Part shown: piece by piece, positions 17,577 through 25,954 of the stretch
How positions within the stretch are numbered: position 1 is the first letter of the stretch
How the letters are laid out: each line of letters opens with the position of its first letter
Origin: Candidatus Nitrosocosmicus sp.
GTDB taxonomy: Archaea; Thermoproteota; Nitrososphaeria; Nitrososphaerales; Nitrososphaeraceae
Length of the DNA stretch: 37,719 bases
Direction: 5' to 3'
Assembly: GCA_030452275.1 (NCBI GenBank)
Contig: JAKDMR010000001.1
Location: 1-37,719, forward strand
Notes under the pieces: generated by a model
What the model was told of the DNA's origin: nothing
The model's input: the letters and a program-made list of their open reading frames with translations, nothing else
The model's database searches: none
Position numbers and translations under genes: made by a program

Positions 17577-19085
17577 ATGTCTAATCAAATAACTAGTATA
17601 TTAATTGCAAACCGAGGAGAGATCGCTTTAAGAATCATTAGAGCCTGCAAGGAACTAGAAATAAAGTCGGTATCTGTATATTCGGATGAAGATAAGAGTT
17701 CTATCCACGTCAAACGAGCTGATGAGGCATATCATATCGGACCCGCAGCTCCTGCTCAAAGCTATTTGAACATGAATCGAATCATGGAAGTTGCTATAAA
17801 AGCAGGGGTGGATGCAATACATCCAGGTTACGGCTTTCTTTCAGAAAATGAAACTTTTGCTGAATTATGTGAGAAGAATAACATTATTTTCATCGGTCCT
17901 AAAAGTCTAGCTATGGAGCTGACTGGAGATAAAATGAAGTGTAAGCGCATTATGAAACAGGCTGAAGTTCCCACAGTTCCCGGCAGTGAAGGAGTTATTG
18001 ATGACGTTGATAAAGCAGTCGAAATTGCTAACGAAGCAGGATACCCAGTTTTACTAAAATCAGCATATGGTGGAGGGGGACGCGGTATCAGACTTGCAAA
18101 AGACGAGAAGGAATTGAGGCAGGAATTTGAGATGGCCTCTGCAGAGTCAAAAGCTGCATTCGGAAAGGCTGCTCTTTTTGTGGAAAAATTCTTAGAAAAA
18201 ATCCGACACATTGAATTTCAATTGGTTAGGGATTCGCACGGCAACACCAGACATTTGTTTGAGCGAGAATGTTCAATTCAAAGAAGGCATCAAAAATTAA
18301 TTGAAATGTCTCCCTCACCAATAATGACCTCTGAAAAGAGAAATGAAATTGGGGAGGTAGCAAAAAGAGCCGCTGATGCAGTTGACTATCTAAATGCAGG
18401 AACAGCTGAATTTCTGTGCGATCCACAAGGTAATTATTATTTTATCGAGATTAATTCTAGATTGCAGGTTGAACATCCTGTTACCGAACTTGTTACGGGC
18501 CTGGATTTGGTAAAATTGCAAATATCAATTGCAAATGGAGAACCAATTCCCTTCAAGCAACACGATCTTACATTTAACGGTGCCGCAATAGAATGTCGTA
18601 TTAACGCAGAAGATCCATTCTATGACTTTGCTCCTTCAGTAGGTAAAGTACCTTATTGCAATCTACCATACGGCCCAGGCATACGTGTAGATACTTACCT
18701 CTATCCTGGATGCACCGTCTCAGGCTTTTATGATTCTTTGACCGCTAAGCTAATATCTTGGGGATCATCATTTGATGAATCACGTCGAAGAATGAGAAAC
18801 GCTCTAGATGAGTTCGTAATTGAGGGAATAAATACTACTATACCATTGTACAAAACCATAATGAATGATGAATACTTTATTAATGGTGATTTGTCAACTG
18901 ATTACCTTGATAGGTATTCTATCATAGAAAAGATGAGAAAAGAATTAAGGATCAAGAATTCTGATAGACAAAAAAGACTTTTACCGGCTGTGGCATCTGC
19001 AATCATTCAAACTGAAAAAGTCAAACAGCCTTCAAAGAGGGATCATTCTGTTCAGAATGTCTGGAAATTTGGTGGAGTTGCTTGA
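17577..19085 (+). CDS. accC: Biotin carboxylase subunit of the acyl-CoA carboxylase
   Basis: ATP-grasp enzyme that carboxylates biotin on the carrier protein using bicarbonate and ATP. Seen in the 502 residues: ILIANRGEIALRIIRAC at the N terminus, HPGYGFLSEN, the glycine-rich ATP loop KSAYGGGGRGIRL, RHIEFQLVRD, the ECSIQRRHQK catalytic segment, and EINSRLQVEHPVTE, followed by the AccC C-terminal domain. There is no fused biotinyl domain; the next gene supplies it. The start ATG at 17577 follows pccB by 12 nt. Confidence 0.95.
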   Translation: MSNQITSILIANRGEIALRIIRACKELEIKSVSVYSDEDKSSIHVKRADEAYHIGPAAPAQSYLNMNRIMEVAIKAGVDAIHPGYGFLSENETFAELCEKNNIIFIGPKSLAMELTGDKMKCKRIMKQAEVPTVPGSEGVIDDVDKAVEIANEAGYPVLLKSAYGGGGRGIRLAKDEKELRQEFEMASAESKAAFGKAALFVEKFLEKIRHIEFQLVRDSHGNTRHLFERECSIQRRHQKLIEMSPSPIMTSEKRNEIGEVAKRAADAVDYLNAGTAEFLCDPQGNYYFIEINSRLQVEHPVTELVTGLDLVKLQISIANGEPIPFKQHDLTFNGAAIECRINAEDPFYDFAPSVGKVPYCNLPYGPGIRVDTYLYPGCTVSGFYDSLTAKLISWGSSFDESRRRMRNALDEFVIEGINTTIPLYKTIMNDEYFINGDLSTDYLDRYSIIEKMRKELRIKNSDRQKRLLPAVASAIIQTEKVKQPSKRDHSVQNVWKFGGVA

Positions 19086-19091
19086 AATAGA

Positions 19092-19604
19092 ATGGAAATA
19101 AAGGTTGATGATATACCGGAAGAATTTGAAGGTAAAATCATAGGGTTTGATAAAGACGGTAATTTAGTTGTCCAAATTAATGGATCAGATCACCTCATAA
19201 AAGTAATTGATATGAAATCAGACAAATTTGAATTCTTGTTTGATAATGCATTTCATGAAATAAAGATTCTTGAAGTCACAAGCACAGAATTAAAGATATT
19301 ATTAGATGGACAATCGATGCTGCTCAAAAAACACGCAAAATTAACTGAAATAATTGAAAAATCAAGAGCAAATTCAGGTAGTGCCACTTCCCAGAATACC
19401 ATATCAAGTCAGATACCTGGAAGAGTAATATCAATAGCCGTAAATAAAGGTGATACCGTCAAACAAGGGGATAACATCGTGGTTTTGGAATCTATGAAAA
19501 TGCAAGTTGCCATCAAATCTCCTAGAGATGGGACTGTAAGAGATCTCAAAGTTAAAGAAGGTCAGAGCATTTCAAGAAATGATGTTGTAGCAATTCTTGA
19601 TTAA
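19092..19604 (+). CDS. Biotin carboxyl carrier protein
   Basis: The 170-residue protein has a C-terminal biotinyl domain (about 105-170) with the attachment motif ESMKM, where Lys136 would carry biotin, flanked by the usual GDTVKQGD and SPRDGTV turns. The N-terminal part (1-90) is beta-rich and resembles the interaction domain that links carrier to carboxylase in propionyl-CoA-type enzymes. Residues 91-106 form a Ser/Asn/Gln-rich flexible linker. It follows accC by 6 nt and ends the operon; a convergent hairpin lies 70 nt downstream. The biotin ligase is not in the window. Confidence 0.94.
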   Translation: MEIKVDDIPEEFEGKIIGFDKDGNLVVQINGSDHLIKVIDMKSDKFEFLFDNAFHEIKILEVTSTELKILLDGQSMLLKKHAKLTEIIEKSRANSGSATSQNTISSQIPGRVISIAVNKGDTVKQGDNIVVLESMKMQVAIKSPRDGTVRDLKVKEGQSISRNDVVAILD

Positions 19605-19677
19605 AGTAGCAATTATTATCCCGTAGTTAAATCAATTAATCATTCATTTAGGCAAATAAAAGAAAATTTGATGAATT

Positions 19678-19696
19678 AAATCCTTTAAAAGGATTT
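19678..19696. terminator. Bidirectional hairpin between convergent genes
   Basis: AAATCCTT (19678-19685) and AAGGATTT (19689-19696) pair perfectly around TAA, with T-rich flanks on the plus side. It lies between the 3' ends of the carrier gene and the peroxiredoxin gene, a natural place for termination on both strands. Confidence 0.5.
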
Positions 19697-19701
19697 GAAT
19701 T

Positions 19702-20220
19702 TTATGTGATTATGGTCCTGATTTCTTCATAATTGGGTTCGATTAGGGGGTTGTCTGTTACCCATCTATATACAATCTCATGACTATTGTTGTCTACAAT
19801 AAATATAGATCTTTTAGCTACTTTGAAATCTTTTAATTTACCTAAACTAGGCATTACAACATTGTATTGCTCAATCACTTCTCTATTATAATCGCTTAAG
19901 ACTGGAAAGTTTAGGTTATGGTGTTCAGCAAAAACTTTATTCGCAAAAGGACTATCAACCGATATTCCCAAGATATTTACGTTTTCTTTTTTTAAGCTAT
20001 TAAGGGTGTCTCTGAAATTGCACATTTCAACAGTACAAACTGGCGAACCAGCAGCTGGGAAGAATGCCAAAATTGTCAATCCTTCTTTACTGGCTGATAA
20101 TCTACGAACTTCCTGATTCGTGTCTAAAAGCTCAAAATCTGGCGCTTTATCGCCTATATTCACATTCATATTCTTGTTGGGTGTTTCGCTATTCGAATTA
20201 TTGTTCTGATTCGAAGACAT
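19702..20220 (-). CDS. Peroxiredoxin of BCP/PrxQ type
   Basis: Thiol peroxidase that reduces hydrogen peroxide and organic peroxides. The family motif appears as FFPAAGSPVCTVEMC: Cys62 is the expected peroxidatic residue (P-x-x-x-S-x-x-C pattern) and Cys67, five residues on, the resolving one as in BCP/PrxQ proteins. The conserved Arg is in KRSIFIVD. I chose ATG 20220 (172 residues); an in-frame ATG at 20244 would add eight residues. Residues 1-20 are Asn/Ser-rich and look disordered; no convincing signal peptide is present. It lies downstream of the cysteine desulfurase gene on the same strand but with its own 120-nt upstream region. Confidence 0.9.
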   Translation of the reverse strand: MSSNQNNNSNSETPNKNMNVNIGDKAPDFELLDTNQEVRRLSASKEGLTILAFFPAAGSPVCTVEMCNFRDTLNSLKKENVNILGISVDSPFANKVFAEHHNLNFPVLSDYNREVIEQYNVVMPSLGKLKDFKVAKRSIFIVDNNSHEIVYRWVTDNPLIEPNYEEIRTIIT

Positions 20221-20296
20221 ATTAAGATAATATGCGACTAGCATTAAAAAGAACCTTTCTATATCGCTTTCAGCAATTTTTTCAAGGTATGACTAT

Positions 20297-20314
20297 TATA
20301 TAGAATACTATATA
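20297..20314. promoter_or_regulatory. TATA-containing inverted repeat upstream of the peroxiredoxin gene
   Basis: TATATAG (20297-20303) and CTATATA (20308-20314) pair around AATA. It lies about 80 nt before the peroxiredoxin start on the minus strand and just after the desulfurase stop. It could be a promoter element read from either strand or a regulator site; a second AT-rich box nearer 20266 fits the peroxiredoxin start better. Confidence 0.35.
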
Positions 20315-20339
20315 GTTGGTGTAATGGTGTATCTTTGTT

Positions 20340-21548
20340 TCAAATAAAACCCACCCCATTTAGCTTTCTAAATTCTTTAATTAAATTTTTTAAAGTATCA
20401 ACAACAAATTTCAATTCCTCTTGTGTGTTTTGGTGTCCTATAGAAAACCTTATTGAACCACTTACTTGATCATAAGTCAAACCTAGAGATTTCAGAACAT
20501 GAGACGCTTTTTGTTTCTTGTTTGAAGAACAGGCCGATCCTGTAGAGGCCTCAATACCATGTTCATCTAATTTTATCAAAATGTCCTCTCCATTTATGCC
20601 AGCAAAAGAAAAGTTTACATTATTGGAAATTCGATTCTCCATTGAACCATTTAATACAGATCCTGGTATTTCTTTGATTATCCTGTCTATCATGTATCTT
20701 TGAAGCTCCTTAATTTTGGTTTGGACAGTTTCAAGTTTCTCGTTCCAAATTTCACAGGCTTTGCCGAAACCAACTATAGCGCTAACATTCTCTGTTCCTG
20801 ATCTTAAATTCATTTCTTGGCCGCCGCCAAATATTATAGGTTTAATGTGTATTCCCTGTTTTATGAATAACGCTCCAATTCCCTTGGGCCCATTTATCTT
20901 ATGAGATGAAACCGTCATCACGTCTATTTTCAAGTCAGTAACATTTATTGGAATCTTGCCAACGGCTTGGACTGCGTCTGAATGAAAAATAGTACTATTG
21001 TTTTTTGATTTTGCAATTTCAACCAGAGCCCTGATGGGTTGAATAGTTCCTATTTCGTTATTTGCTAGCATTATGCTAATCAAACTGGTTTTTGGCGATA
21101 CCATCTCGCTAAAAATATCTAAATCAATTAATCCATCTTTCTTTATGGGGACATAATCTATGTCAAATTCTAGATCCTTTTCGATGAATTTGACAGTCTC
21201 TATTATGGAATCATGTTCTATCTTGGATATCAATATTCTTTTACAAGTGGGTCTTATATTGTTGATCAGTCTGGCACATCCAATTAGGGCCAAGTTATTG
21301 GATTCAGTCCCCCCAGAAGTAAAATAAATTTCGTTAGATTTAGAACCGATTAATTTAGATATGCGTACGCGGGCCTTAGAAACGGCTATAGCTGACTTTC
21401 TACCCAAAGCGTGGAGTGATGAAGGATTACCATAGTAGCCAGTTAAAAATGGTAACATTTCATTTATTACATCAATGTCGATCGGGGAGGAAGATGCGTT
21501 ATCTAAATAAATGGGTTCCTTGGTTTTGGTACGGTTATTTTTTGACAT
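20340..21548 (-). CDS. Cysteine desulfurase (NifS/IscS-like)
   Basis: PLP enzyme that takes sulfur from cysteine and holds it as a persulfide for Fe-S clusters and thio-cofactors. The 402-residue chain shows IYLDNASSSP at the start, FTSGGTESNN, His112 in KIEHDS (stacks on PLP), the Schiff-base Lys217 in VSSHKINGPKG, and the persulfide Cys340 in STGSACSS. It overlaps the 3' end of larE by 14 bp on the same strand, a strong sign of coupled expression. The natural inference is that it supplies sulfur to LarE or to its Fe-S cluster; a general Fe-S role is equally compatible. Confidence 0.94.
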   Translation of the reverse strand: MSKNNRTKTKEPIYLDNASSSPIDIDVINEMLPFLTGYYGNPSSLHALGRKSAIAVSKARVRISKLIGSKSNEIYFTSGGTESNNLALIGCARLINNIRPTCKRILISKIEHDSIIETVKFIEKDLEFDIDYVPIKKDGLIDLDIFSEMVSPKTSLISIMLANNEIGTIQPIRALVEIAKSKNNSTIFHSDAVQAVGKIPINVTDLKIDVMTVSSHKINGPKGIGALFIKQGIHIKPIIFGGGQEMNLRSGTENVSAIVGFGKACEIWNEKLETVQTKIKELQRYMIDRIIKEIPGSVLNGSMENRISNNVNFSFAGINGEDILIKLDEHGIEASTGSACSSNKKQKASHVLKSLGLTYDQVSGSIRFSIGHQNTQEELKFVVDTLKNLIKEFRKLNGVGFI

Positions 21549-22416
21549 ACTTATCTATTGTTATTATTTCATTCTCATTCAGTTTTCCAATATCTTTTTT
21601 TCCGTAACCTTCTAGATCTATAGTGACATATTTATAGCCCAGCTCTTTTATTTCATATACTATTTTATCAATTTGGTCAAGGTTACATAACTTAGCGATT
21701 TCACTCTTCTCCACCTCAATTCTTGCTATTGTGTCATGATCCCTTACTCTTACCTGTCTCACATCAGATATTTTTTTTATTATTGTTTCGCATCTTTCAA
21801 TTCGTCTTAATTTGACTGAATTAATTTCAGTTCCGTGAGGAACACGTGATGCCAAGCATGAATTAGAAGGTTTGTCATGGACAGACAAATTATTGATTTT
21901 TGCAAAATGGCGGACTTCATTCTTGTTCAATCCTATTTCCAATAGAGGACTCTTGATTCCTCTAGAATGTAGTGCGACCAAGCCTGGCCTATCATCGTCT
22001 AAGTCATCAACGTTAGTGCCATCCACAATCAGAGCAATACTTTTCTCTTCAGCTATCTTTAGCAAATTAATGGCCAGCTCATTTCTGCAGTGAAAGCAAC
22101 GAAGGTTGTCGTTCTTTGTGAAATCTGGATTATCTAATTCGTTATATTCTAGTAAAAGATGAATTACATCAATCTCTTCGGCCACTTTCTTAGCTGTTTC
22201 TAATTCTTCGTTTGCCAGTGTTTGATAATTTGCTGTTATTGCTAAAACATTATCTTTTCCAAGTGCCTGTCTTGCTGCGAGAGTAACTAAAGTGCTATCT
22301 ACTCCACCCGAAAGGGCAACTAGAACTTTACAATTTCTGGATTTAAACCAATTAATAAGTAAATGATACTTACTTTGGTTTAAATCCTCCAGACTCTTAA
22401 TTGGATTAATCGACAT
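21535..22416 (-). CDS. larE: LarE, sulfur transferase for nickel-pincer nucleotide
   Basis: LarE adenylates the carboxylates of the pyridinium dicarboxylate nucleotide and converts them to thiocarboxylates. The 293-residue protein has the PP-loop SGGVDST (residues 36-42) and the LarE blocks VDGTNVDDLDDDRPG, SPLLEIGLNK and KPSNSCLASRVPHGTEI. Cys187 in the last block corresponds to the sulfur-donor Cys176 of Lactobacillus plantarum LarE. A CxxC (Cys107, Cys110, in LRCFHC) is also present; LarE proteins with these three cysteines, such as that of Thermotoga maritima, bind a [4Fe-4S] cluster and can act catalytically rather than sacrificing the protein. larC lies 19 nt upstream and the desulfurase overlaps downstream. 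Confidence 0.93.
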   Translation of the reverse strand: MSINPIKSLEDLNQSKYHLLINWFKSRNCKVLVALSGGVDSTLVTLAARQALGKDNVLAITANYQTLANEELETAKKVAEEIDVIHLLLEYNELDNPDFTKNDNLRCFHCRNELAINLLKIAEEKSIALIVDGTNVDDLDDDRPGLVALHSRGIKSPLLEIGLNKNEVRHFAKINNLSVHDKPSNSCLASRVPHGTEINSVKLRRIERCETIIKKISDVRQVRVRDHDTIARIEVEKSEIAKLCNLDQIDKIVYEIKELGYKYVTIDLEGYGKKDIGKLNENEIITIDKYVKK

Positions 22417-22435
22417 CTAAGATCAGCTATATGTC

Positions 22436-23686
22436 CTATAGATTCCTTTGAAATATTAAATTATTGACTGTTTCCATAGTCTTCTTAAATGAAAAACCTA
22501 GTTGGTTTGCAATTTCTTTAATATTATCATACTCTGGTTTTATGTTAATTATTTTACCATGTTGGTCTTTTGATATTTTTACATTAATTACAAATTCATG
22601 ATTTTCAATCATGATTGGAAGCAGTACACTAAAGCGCTCCAGTTTATATCTTTCATTTATAGTCTTTCTAATCCCTAGTGTTCCAGTCTCATTAAAAATC
22701 AATTCGATGATTTTTTTTTCAACATCTTCAGAACAAATAACCTTGAGAATATGTACTGGTCTATTCTTCTTAGTTATCCCACTAACCAGTGTAACATCTT
22801 TTACTCTTACATCTTGTTTTGACAATTTTTCTACCAGATCGCCAATCATTTCACCGGTCATATCATCAATGTTAGTCTCAAGAACTGATACTGTATCTGA
22901 TTGTATCGAGTAATTAATGTTAGATTTGCCAATGGATATTCTTAATATGTTAGGAACACCATAAAATTTCTTATATCCAGTACCGTATCCTATTTTATGG
23001 GGTATAAATTCAGGATAAGTACTAATAATTTTAGGATTCAATCCCGCTAATATTGCTGCTCCTGTAGGGGTAGTCATTTCAGAATGCACCGGACCTCCTG
23101 CTATTGGTATCTCTAAGATCCTAAAAATTTCTAACACAGCATTTGTAGGATTTGGGATCGTCCCATGTGAGAATTGGGTTGTTCCTCCGCCTACAGCAAC
23201 CTTGGCAGAATAAAAAGTAGTATCAAAAAATAGATTCAGGTCATCTAAAGCAGTTGCACTTCCGATTAAATCAGCAGCCGTGTCAATACTGGAGGACTCG
23301 TGAAGGTGCAGGTCTTTTACTTCTTTATCATGAATTCTTGACTCTACTCTGATTATAGTTTTCATCGTTTCCATTACAAATTTTTTTGCCATTTCGGATA
23401 GACTTGTAACATCACAGCAATTGGCCAGAATTCTTAACATCTCAGTGGCCTTTCGTTCCAGTATCTTTTCTTCAATCTCAAAAAGAAATCTTGTAGCCCT
23501 TATTCCATTTGATTCAGAATTTATGAATTCCATCTTTTTTATTCTGGTGTCGGCATATAGTTTCTCTATCATTTTTATATTATTTATGATTTTATTCTTG
23601 CTGGCGCCACAATCCACCAAAGCAGATAAAAACATATCCCCTGAAATTCCTGCAACCTGCGGATCAATTACGACTACTTTTCTCAA
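22436..23686 (-). CDS. larC: LarC, nickel insertase for nickel-pincer nucleotide
   Basis: LarC inserts nickel into the thiolated nucleotide, using CTP, to finish the pincer cofactor. The 416-residue protein shows the family start (VVVIDPQVAGISGDMFLSALVDCG), the LHLHESSSIDTAADLIGSA block, VAVGGGT, GPVHSEMTTPTGAAIL and LETNIDDMTGE, which begins the C-terminal domain. In L. plantarum larC is split into larC1 and larC2 and needs a programmed frameshift; here one open frame covers both halves. The start is TTG at 23686, probably close to the transcription start given AT-rich boxes 28-40 nt upstream. It heads the minus-strand set larC-larE-desulfurase and diverges from malate dehydrogenase. Confidence 0.94.
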   Translation of the reverse strand: MRKVVVIDPQVAGISGDMFLSALVDCGASKNKIINNIKMIEKLYADTRIKKMEFINSESNGIRATRFLFEIEEKILERKATEMLRILANCCDVTSLSEMAKKFVMETMKTIIRVESRIHDKEVKDLHLHESSSIDTAADLIGSATALDDLNLFFDTTFYSAKVAVGGGTTQFSHGTIPNPTNAVLEIFRILEIPIAGGPVHSEMTTPTGAAILAGLNPKIISTYPEFIPHKIGYGTGYKKFYGVPNILRISIGKSNINYSIQSDTVSVLETNIDDMTGEMIGDLVEKLSKQDVRVKDVTLVSGITKKNRPVHILKVICSEDVEKKIIELIFNETGTLGIRKTINERYKLERFSVLLPIMIENHEFVINVKISKDQHGKIINIKPEYDNIKEIANQLGFSFKKTMETVNNLIFQRNL

Positions 23687-23810
23687 CTATATTTTTATTA
23701 TAGGACCCCTCTATAATGGGTTTTATAGCCTAGATCATAAACCACTGAACGAATTCTTCGTTTACATATTCATTTGATTATTGCCTCTGAATTTTAGGGA
23801 TAATTTAAAA

Positions 23811-23819
23811 CTATAAATA
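23811..23819 (+). promoter_or_regulatory. TATA box for malate dehydrogenase-larB
   Basis: CTATAAATA is centred about 28 nt before the ATG at 23842, giving a leaderless transcript. It shares the 155-bp gap with the opposite promoter of larC, so the two halves of the cluster could be co-regulated. Confidence 0.55.
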
Positions 23820-23841
23820 AAAAAAATAATGTCACATTTGT

Positions 23842-24759
23842 ATGACAATTTCTATTATTGGTTCTGGTAGAGTCGGGGCTTCGGTTGCCTTAAATTGCGG
23901 TATAAGAGAGTTAGACCCTCAAATAAATTTAATAGACATAATCGAGGGATTGCCTCAAGGAGAGGCAATGGATATAAATCATCAATTGTCTGAACAAGGT
24001 ATAGACAGCTTTGTCCAGGGCTCCAATGACTTTAGTATTTTAAGGGATTCGGAGATAGTCATTTTAGTTGCCGGGATTGGACGCAAACCTGGAATGACAA
24101 GAATGGACCTTCTCAAAACAAATGCTTCTATTGTTAAGGATGTTTCATCAAAAATTGCTCAAAATCGTCAAACATGTAAACTGATCATAGTAACTAATCC
24201 CTTGGATCCAATGACATATCTTGCTCTAAAGGCTACCAAATTCCCCAAAAATAATGTAATGGGCATGGGAGGAATGCTGGACTTGTCAAGATTCTCTAGC
24301 TTCATCAATGAATATACTCGGTTGTCCAGAAATTCAATTTCAGCAATGGTGATTAGTGAACATGGGGAAAGAATGTTACCACTAATTAGATTTTCTTCAA
24401 TTTCCGGAATACCTCTTAGTCATTTCATAGATGAAAGGCAATCAAAAGAAATCTATGAAAAAACTAAACAAGTGGCTGCCGAGGTTATCAAATATAAAGG
24501 CGCTACAGTATATGCACCAGGCAATGCTGTTGCAACTATGGTTGAATCAATGGTAAAAGATAAAAGAACTGTTATTCCGTTGTCTGCATATCTGGATGGT
24601 GAATATGGAGTAAAAGATGTGTGTATAGGAGTTCCTGCGGTACTTGGGAAAAACGGAATAGAGAAAATTATAGAGTTACCGCTAAACGAATTTGAACAAC
24701 AAGAGTTCGCAAACGGAGTTAAAAATGTGAAAGAAGCAATCCCTCTTCTACCACTTTAA
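23842..24759 (+). CDS. mdh: Malate dehydrogenase (LDH/MDH superfamily)
   Basis: NAD(P)-dependent 2-hydroxy acid dehydrogenase interconverting malate and oxaloacetate. The Rossmann start is IIGSGRVGASVA; Asp32 in LIDIIEG suggests NAD preference. The substrate loop reads AGIGRKPGMTRMD: Arg81 marks a malate rather than lactate enzyme, with Arg87 next. Arg150 (LDLSR) and catalytic His174 (SEHGERM) complete the active site. At 305 residues it is of normal length. It lies between larC (divergent) and larB (16 nt downstream), an unusual location for a core-metabolism gene; it may tie the pincer cofactor to malate or another 2-hydroxy acid, but a central-metabolism role is enough to explain it. Confidence 0.92.
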   Translation: MTISIIGSGRVGASVALNCGIRELDPQINLIDIIEGLPQGEAMDINHQLSEQGIDSFVQGSNDFSILRDSEIVILVAGIGRKPGMTRMDLLKTNASIVKDVSSKIAQNRQTCKLIIVTNPLDPMTYLALKATKFPKNNVMGMGGMLDLSRFSSFINEYTRLSRNSISAMVISEHGERMLPLIRFSSISGIPLSHFIDERQSKEIYEKTKQVAAEVIKYKGATVYAPGNAVATMVESMVKDKRTVIPLSAYLDGEYGVKDVCIGVPAVLGKNGIEKIIELPLNEFEQQEFANGVKNVKEAIPLLPL

Positions 24760-24775
24760 CTTGTTTGTATGTTTT

Positions 24776-25552
24776 ATGGACCTAAGAAATATTTTATTAG
24801 ATTATTACAATAACAAGAAAAGCCTTGATGAAGTGATCAAATCCATCTCCCTTTTTTCAGTCGAATATATCGAAAACGATATAGCTCAAATCGATATCAA
24901 CCGAGATTTTAGAAAATCTATTCCAGAGATTATTCTGGCAACACGTAAAAGGAACAGCGAATTAGTATTGATCAGTAATCGAATCCTTGAGAAAAAAGGC
25001 TATGTCCTTGTGAGTAAAATTAAACCTTTGATAGTAAGCAAATTAACGAATTATTATAGCAAAAAGGGCTTTATTGTAGACCGAAGTCATAATGGAACTT
25101 CTATATTAGTTTATGACGCAATATCTTCACTTCCTAAAAACCGAGGAGGTAAAGTGGGGATAATTTGTGCGGGGACTTCTGATGTGGGAATTGCTGAAGA
25201 GGCACGCTTGGCAACTTTAGCAATGGGCTGCACATCTTACCTTGCTTATGATGTTGGTATAGCTGGAATTCACAGATTGCTTAACTCATTGAAGCAAATG
25301 ATGTCAAACGGCATAGACGTGATAGTAGCAGTTGCCGGAATGGAGGGAGCCCTTCCAGCGGTGGTAACATCTTTGGTAACTGTTCCAGTGATAGGTGTGC
25401 CTTGTTCTGTTGGATATGGCTATGGGGATAATGGTAAAGGTGCTTTGGCGTCTATGCTACAAACCTGTTCTTTTGGTCTCTCTGTTGTAAATATTGACAA
25501 CGGAATAGGGGGAGGCATTTTTGCAAGTCTAATCGCTAACAAGGGTCGATAG
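24776..25552 (+). CDS. larB: LarB, carboxylase/hydrolase starting nickel-pincer nucleotide synthesis
   Basis: LarB carboxylates the pyridine ring of nicotinic acid adenine dinucleotide and splits off AMP, the first step to the cofactor. The 258 residues contain the AIR-carboxylase-like core GGKVGIICAGTSDVGIAEEA, YDVGIAGIHRLL, AVAGMEGALPAVV, PCSVGYGYG and SVVNIDNGIG. Cys231 (MLQTCSFG) matches the position of the cysteine that forms a covalent adduct in L. plantarum LarB. The N-terminal DINRDFRKSIPEII block is also typical. I chose ATG 24776; TTG 24761 would add five residues. It ends the plus-strand pair with malate dehydrogenase. Confidence 0.94.
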   Translation: MDLRNILLDYYNNKKSLDEVIKSISLFSVEYIENDIAQIDINRDFRKSIPEIILATRKRNSELVLISNRILEKKGYVLVSKIKPLIVSKLTNYYSKKGFIVDRSHNGTSILVYDAISSLPKNRGGKVGIICAGTSDVGIAEEARLATLAMGCTSYLAYDVGIAGIHRLLNSLKQMMSNGIDVIVAVAGMEGALPAVVTSLVTVPVIGVPCSVGYGYGDNGKGALASMLQTCSFGLSVVNIDNGIGGGIFASLIANKGR

Positions 25553-25798
25553 AGTCTAAATATATCCATGACTCATAAAAAATGCCAGCTAAAACCTTAC
25601 TGTTTTTGATTCATTTTTGAAATTTTTGATCTTATTAGAATATGAATTCTTTATAACGCTCATCAATCTTTTCTCTTCAAGATAAAATGATTGTTCAACC
25701 ACAGGTGAACTTTTCGACCTGAAATACAAAAGCACTAGGTGTTAAAGGATCTGACTTTTGCCTAGGTCAACAGCCTTTCAATAATATTTAGGCTCATA

Positions 25799-25954
25799 AT
25801 GCTTGTAGTCAAAAATACATGTGCTGTTCTTTTTGCAATCATTATCTTCTTCATGACCGTCAACTTAATTTACAATAAAAGGGCAGTTCTACCATTTGTC
25901 ACAGGTTTTGGACCCCGTTTAGTTTCTACATTTCAAAAGAAATTCAAAAATTAG
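25799..25954 (+). CDS. Possible 51-residue single-pass membrane peptide
   Basis: An ATG at 25799 opens 51 codons ending in TAG 25952-25954. The product has a strongly hydrophobic segment at about residues 8-24 (CAVLFAIIIFFMTVNLI) and a basic C-terminal half (NKR, PR, QKKFKK-like end). A membrane helix with a basic tail is a common small-protein layout. No good ribosome site is seen, and the 3' end overlaps the rps5-like relic by seven bases. It may be a real small protein or a chance frame. Confidence 0.3.
   Translation: MLVVKNTCAVLFAIIIFFMTVNLIYNKRAVLPFVTGFGPRLVSTFQKKFKN

Noticed and set aside
23421..23777. 118-codon plus-strand frame over the start of larC
   Set aside because: Lies antisense to a well-supported gene; composition is that of a shadow frame and no homology is recognised.
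25696..25722. CAGGT/ACCTG hairpin in the gap after larB
   Set aside because: Only five paired bases with a ten-base loop; too weak to call as terminator or riboswitch.
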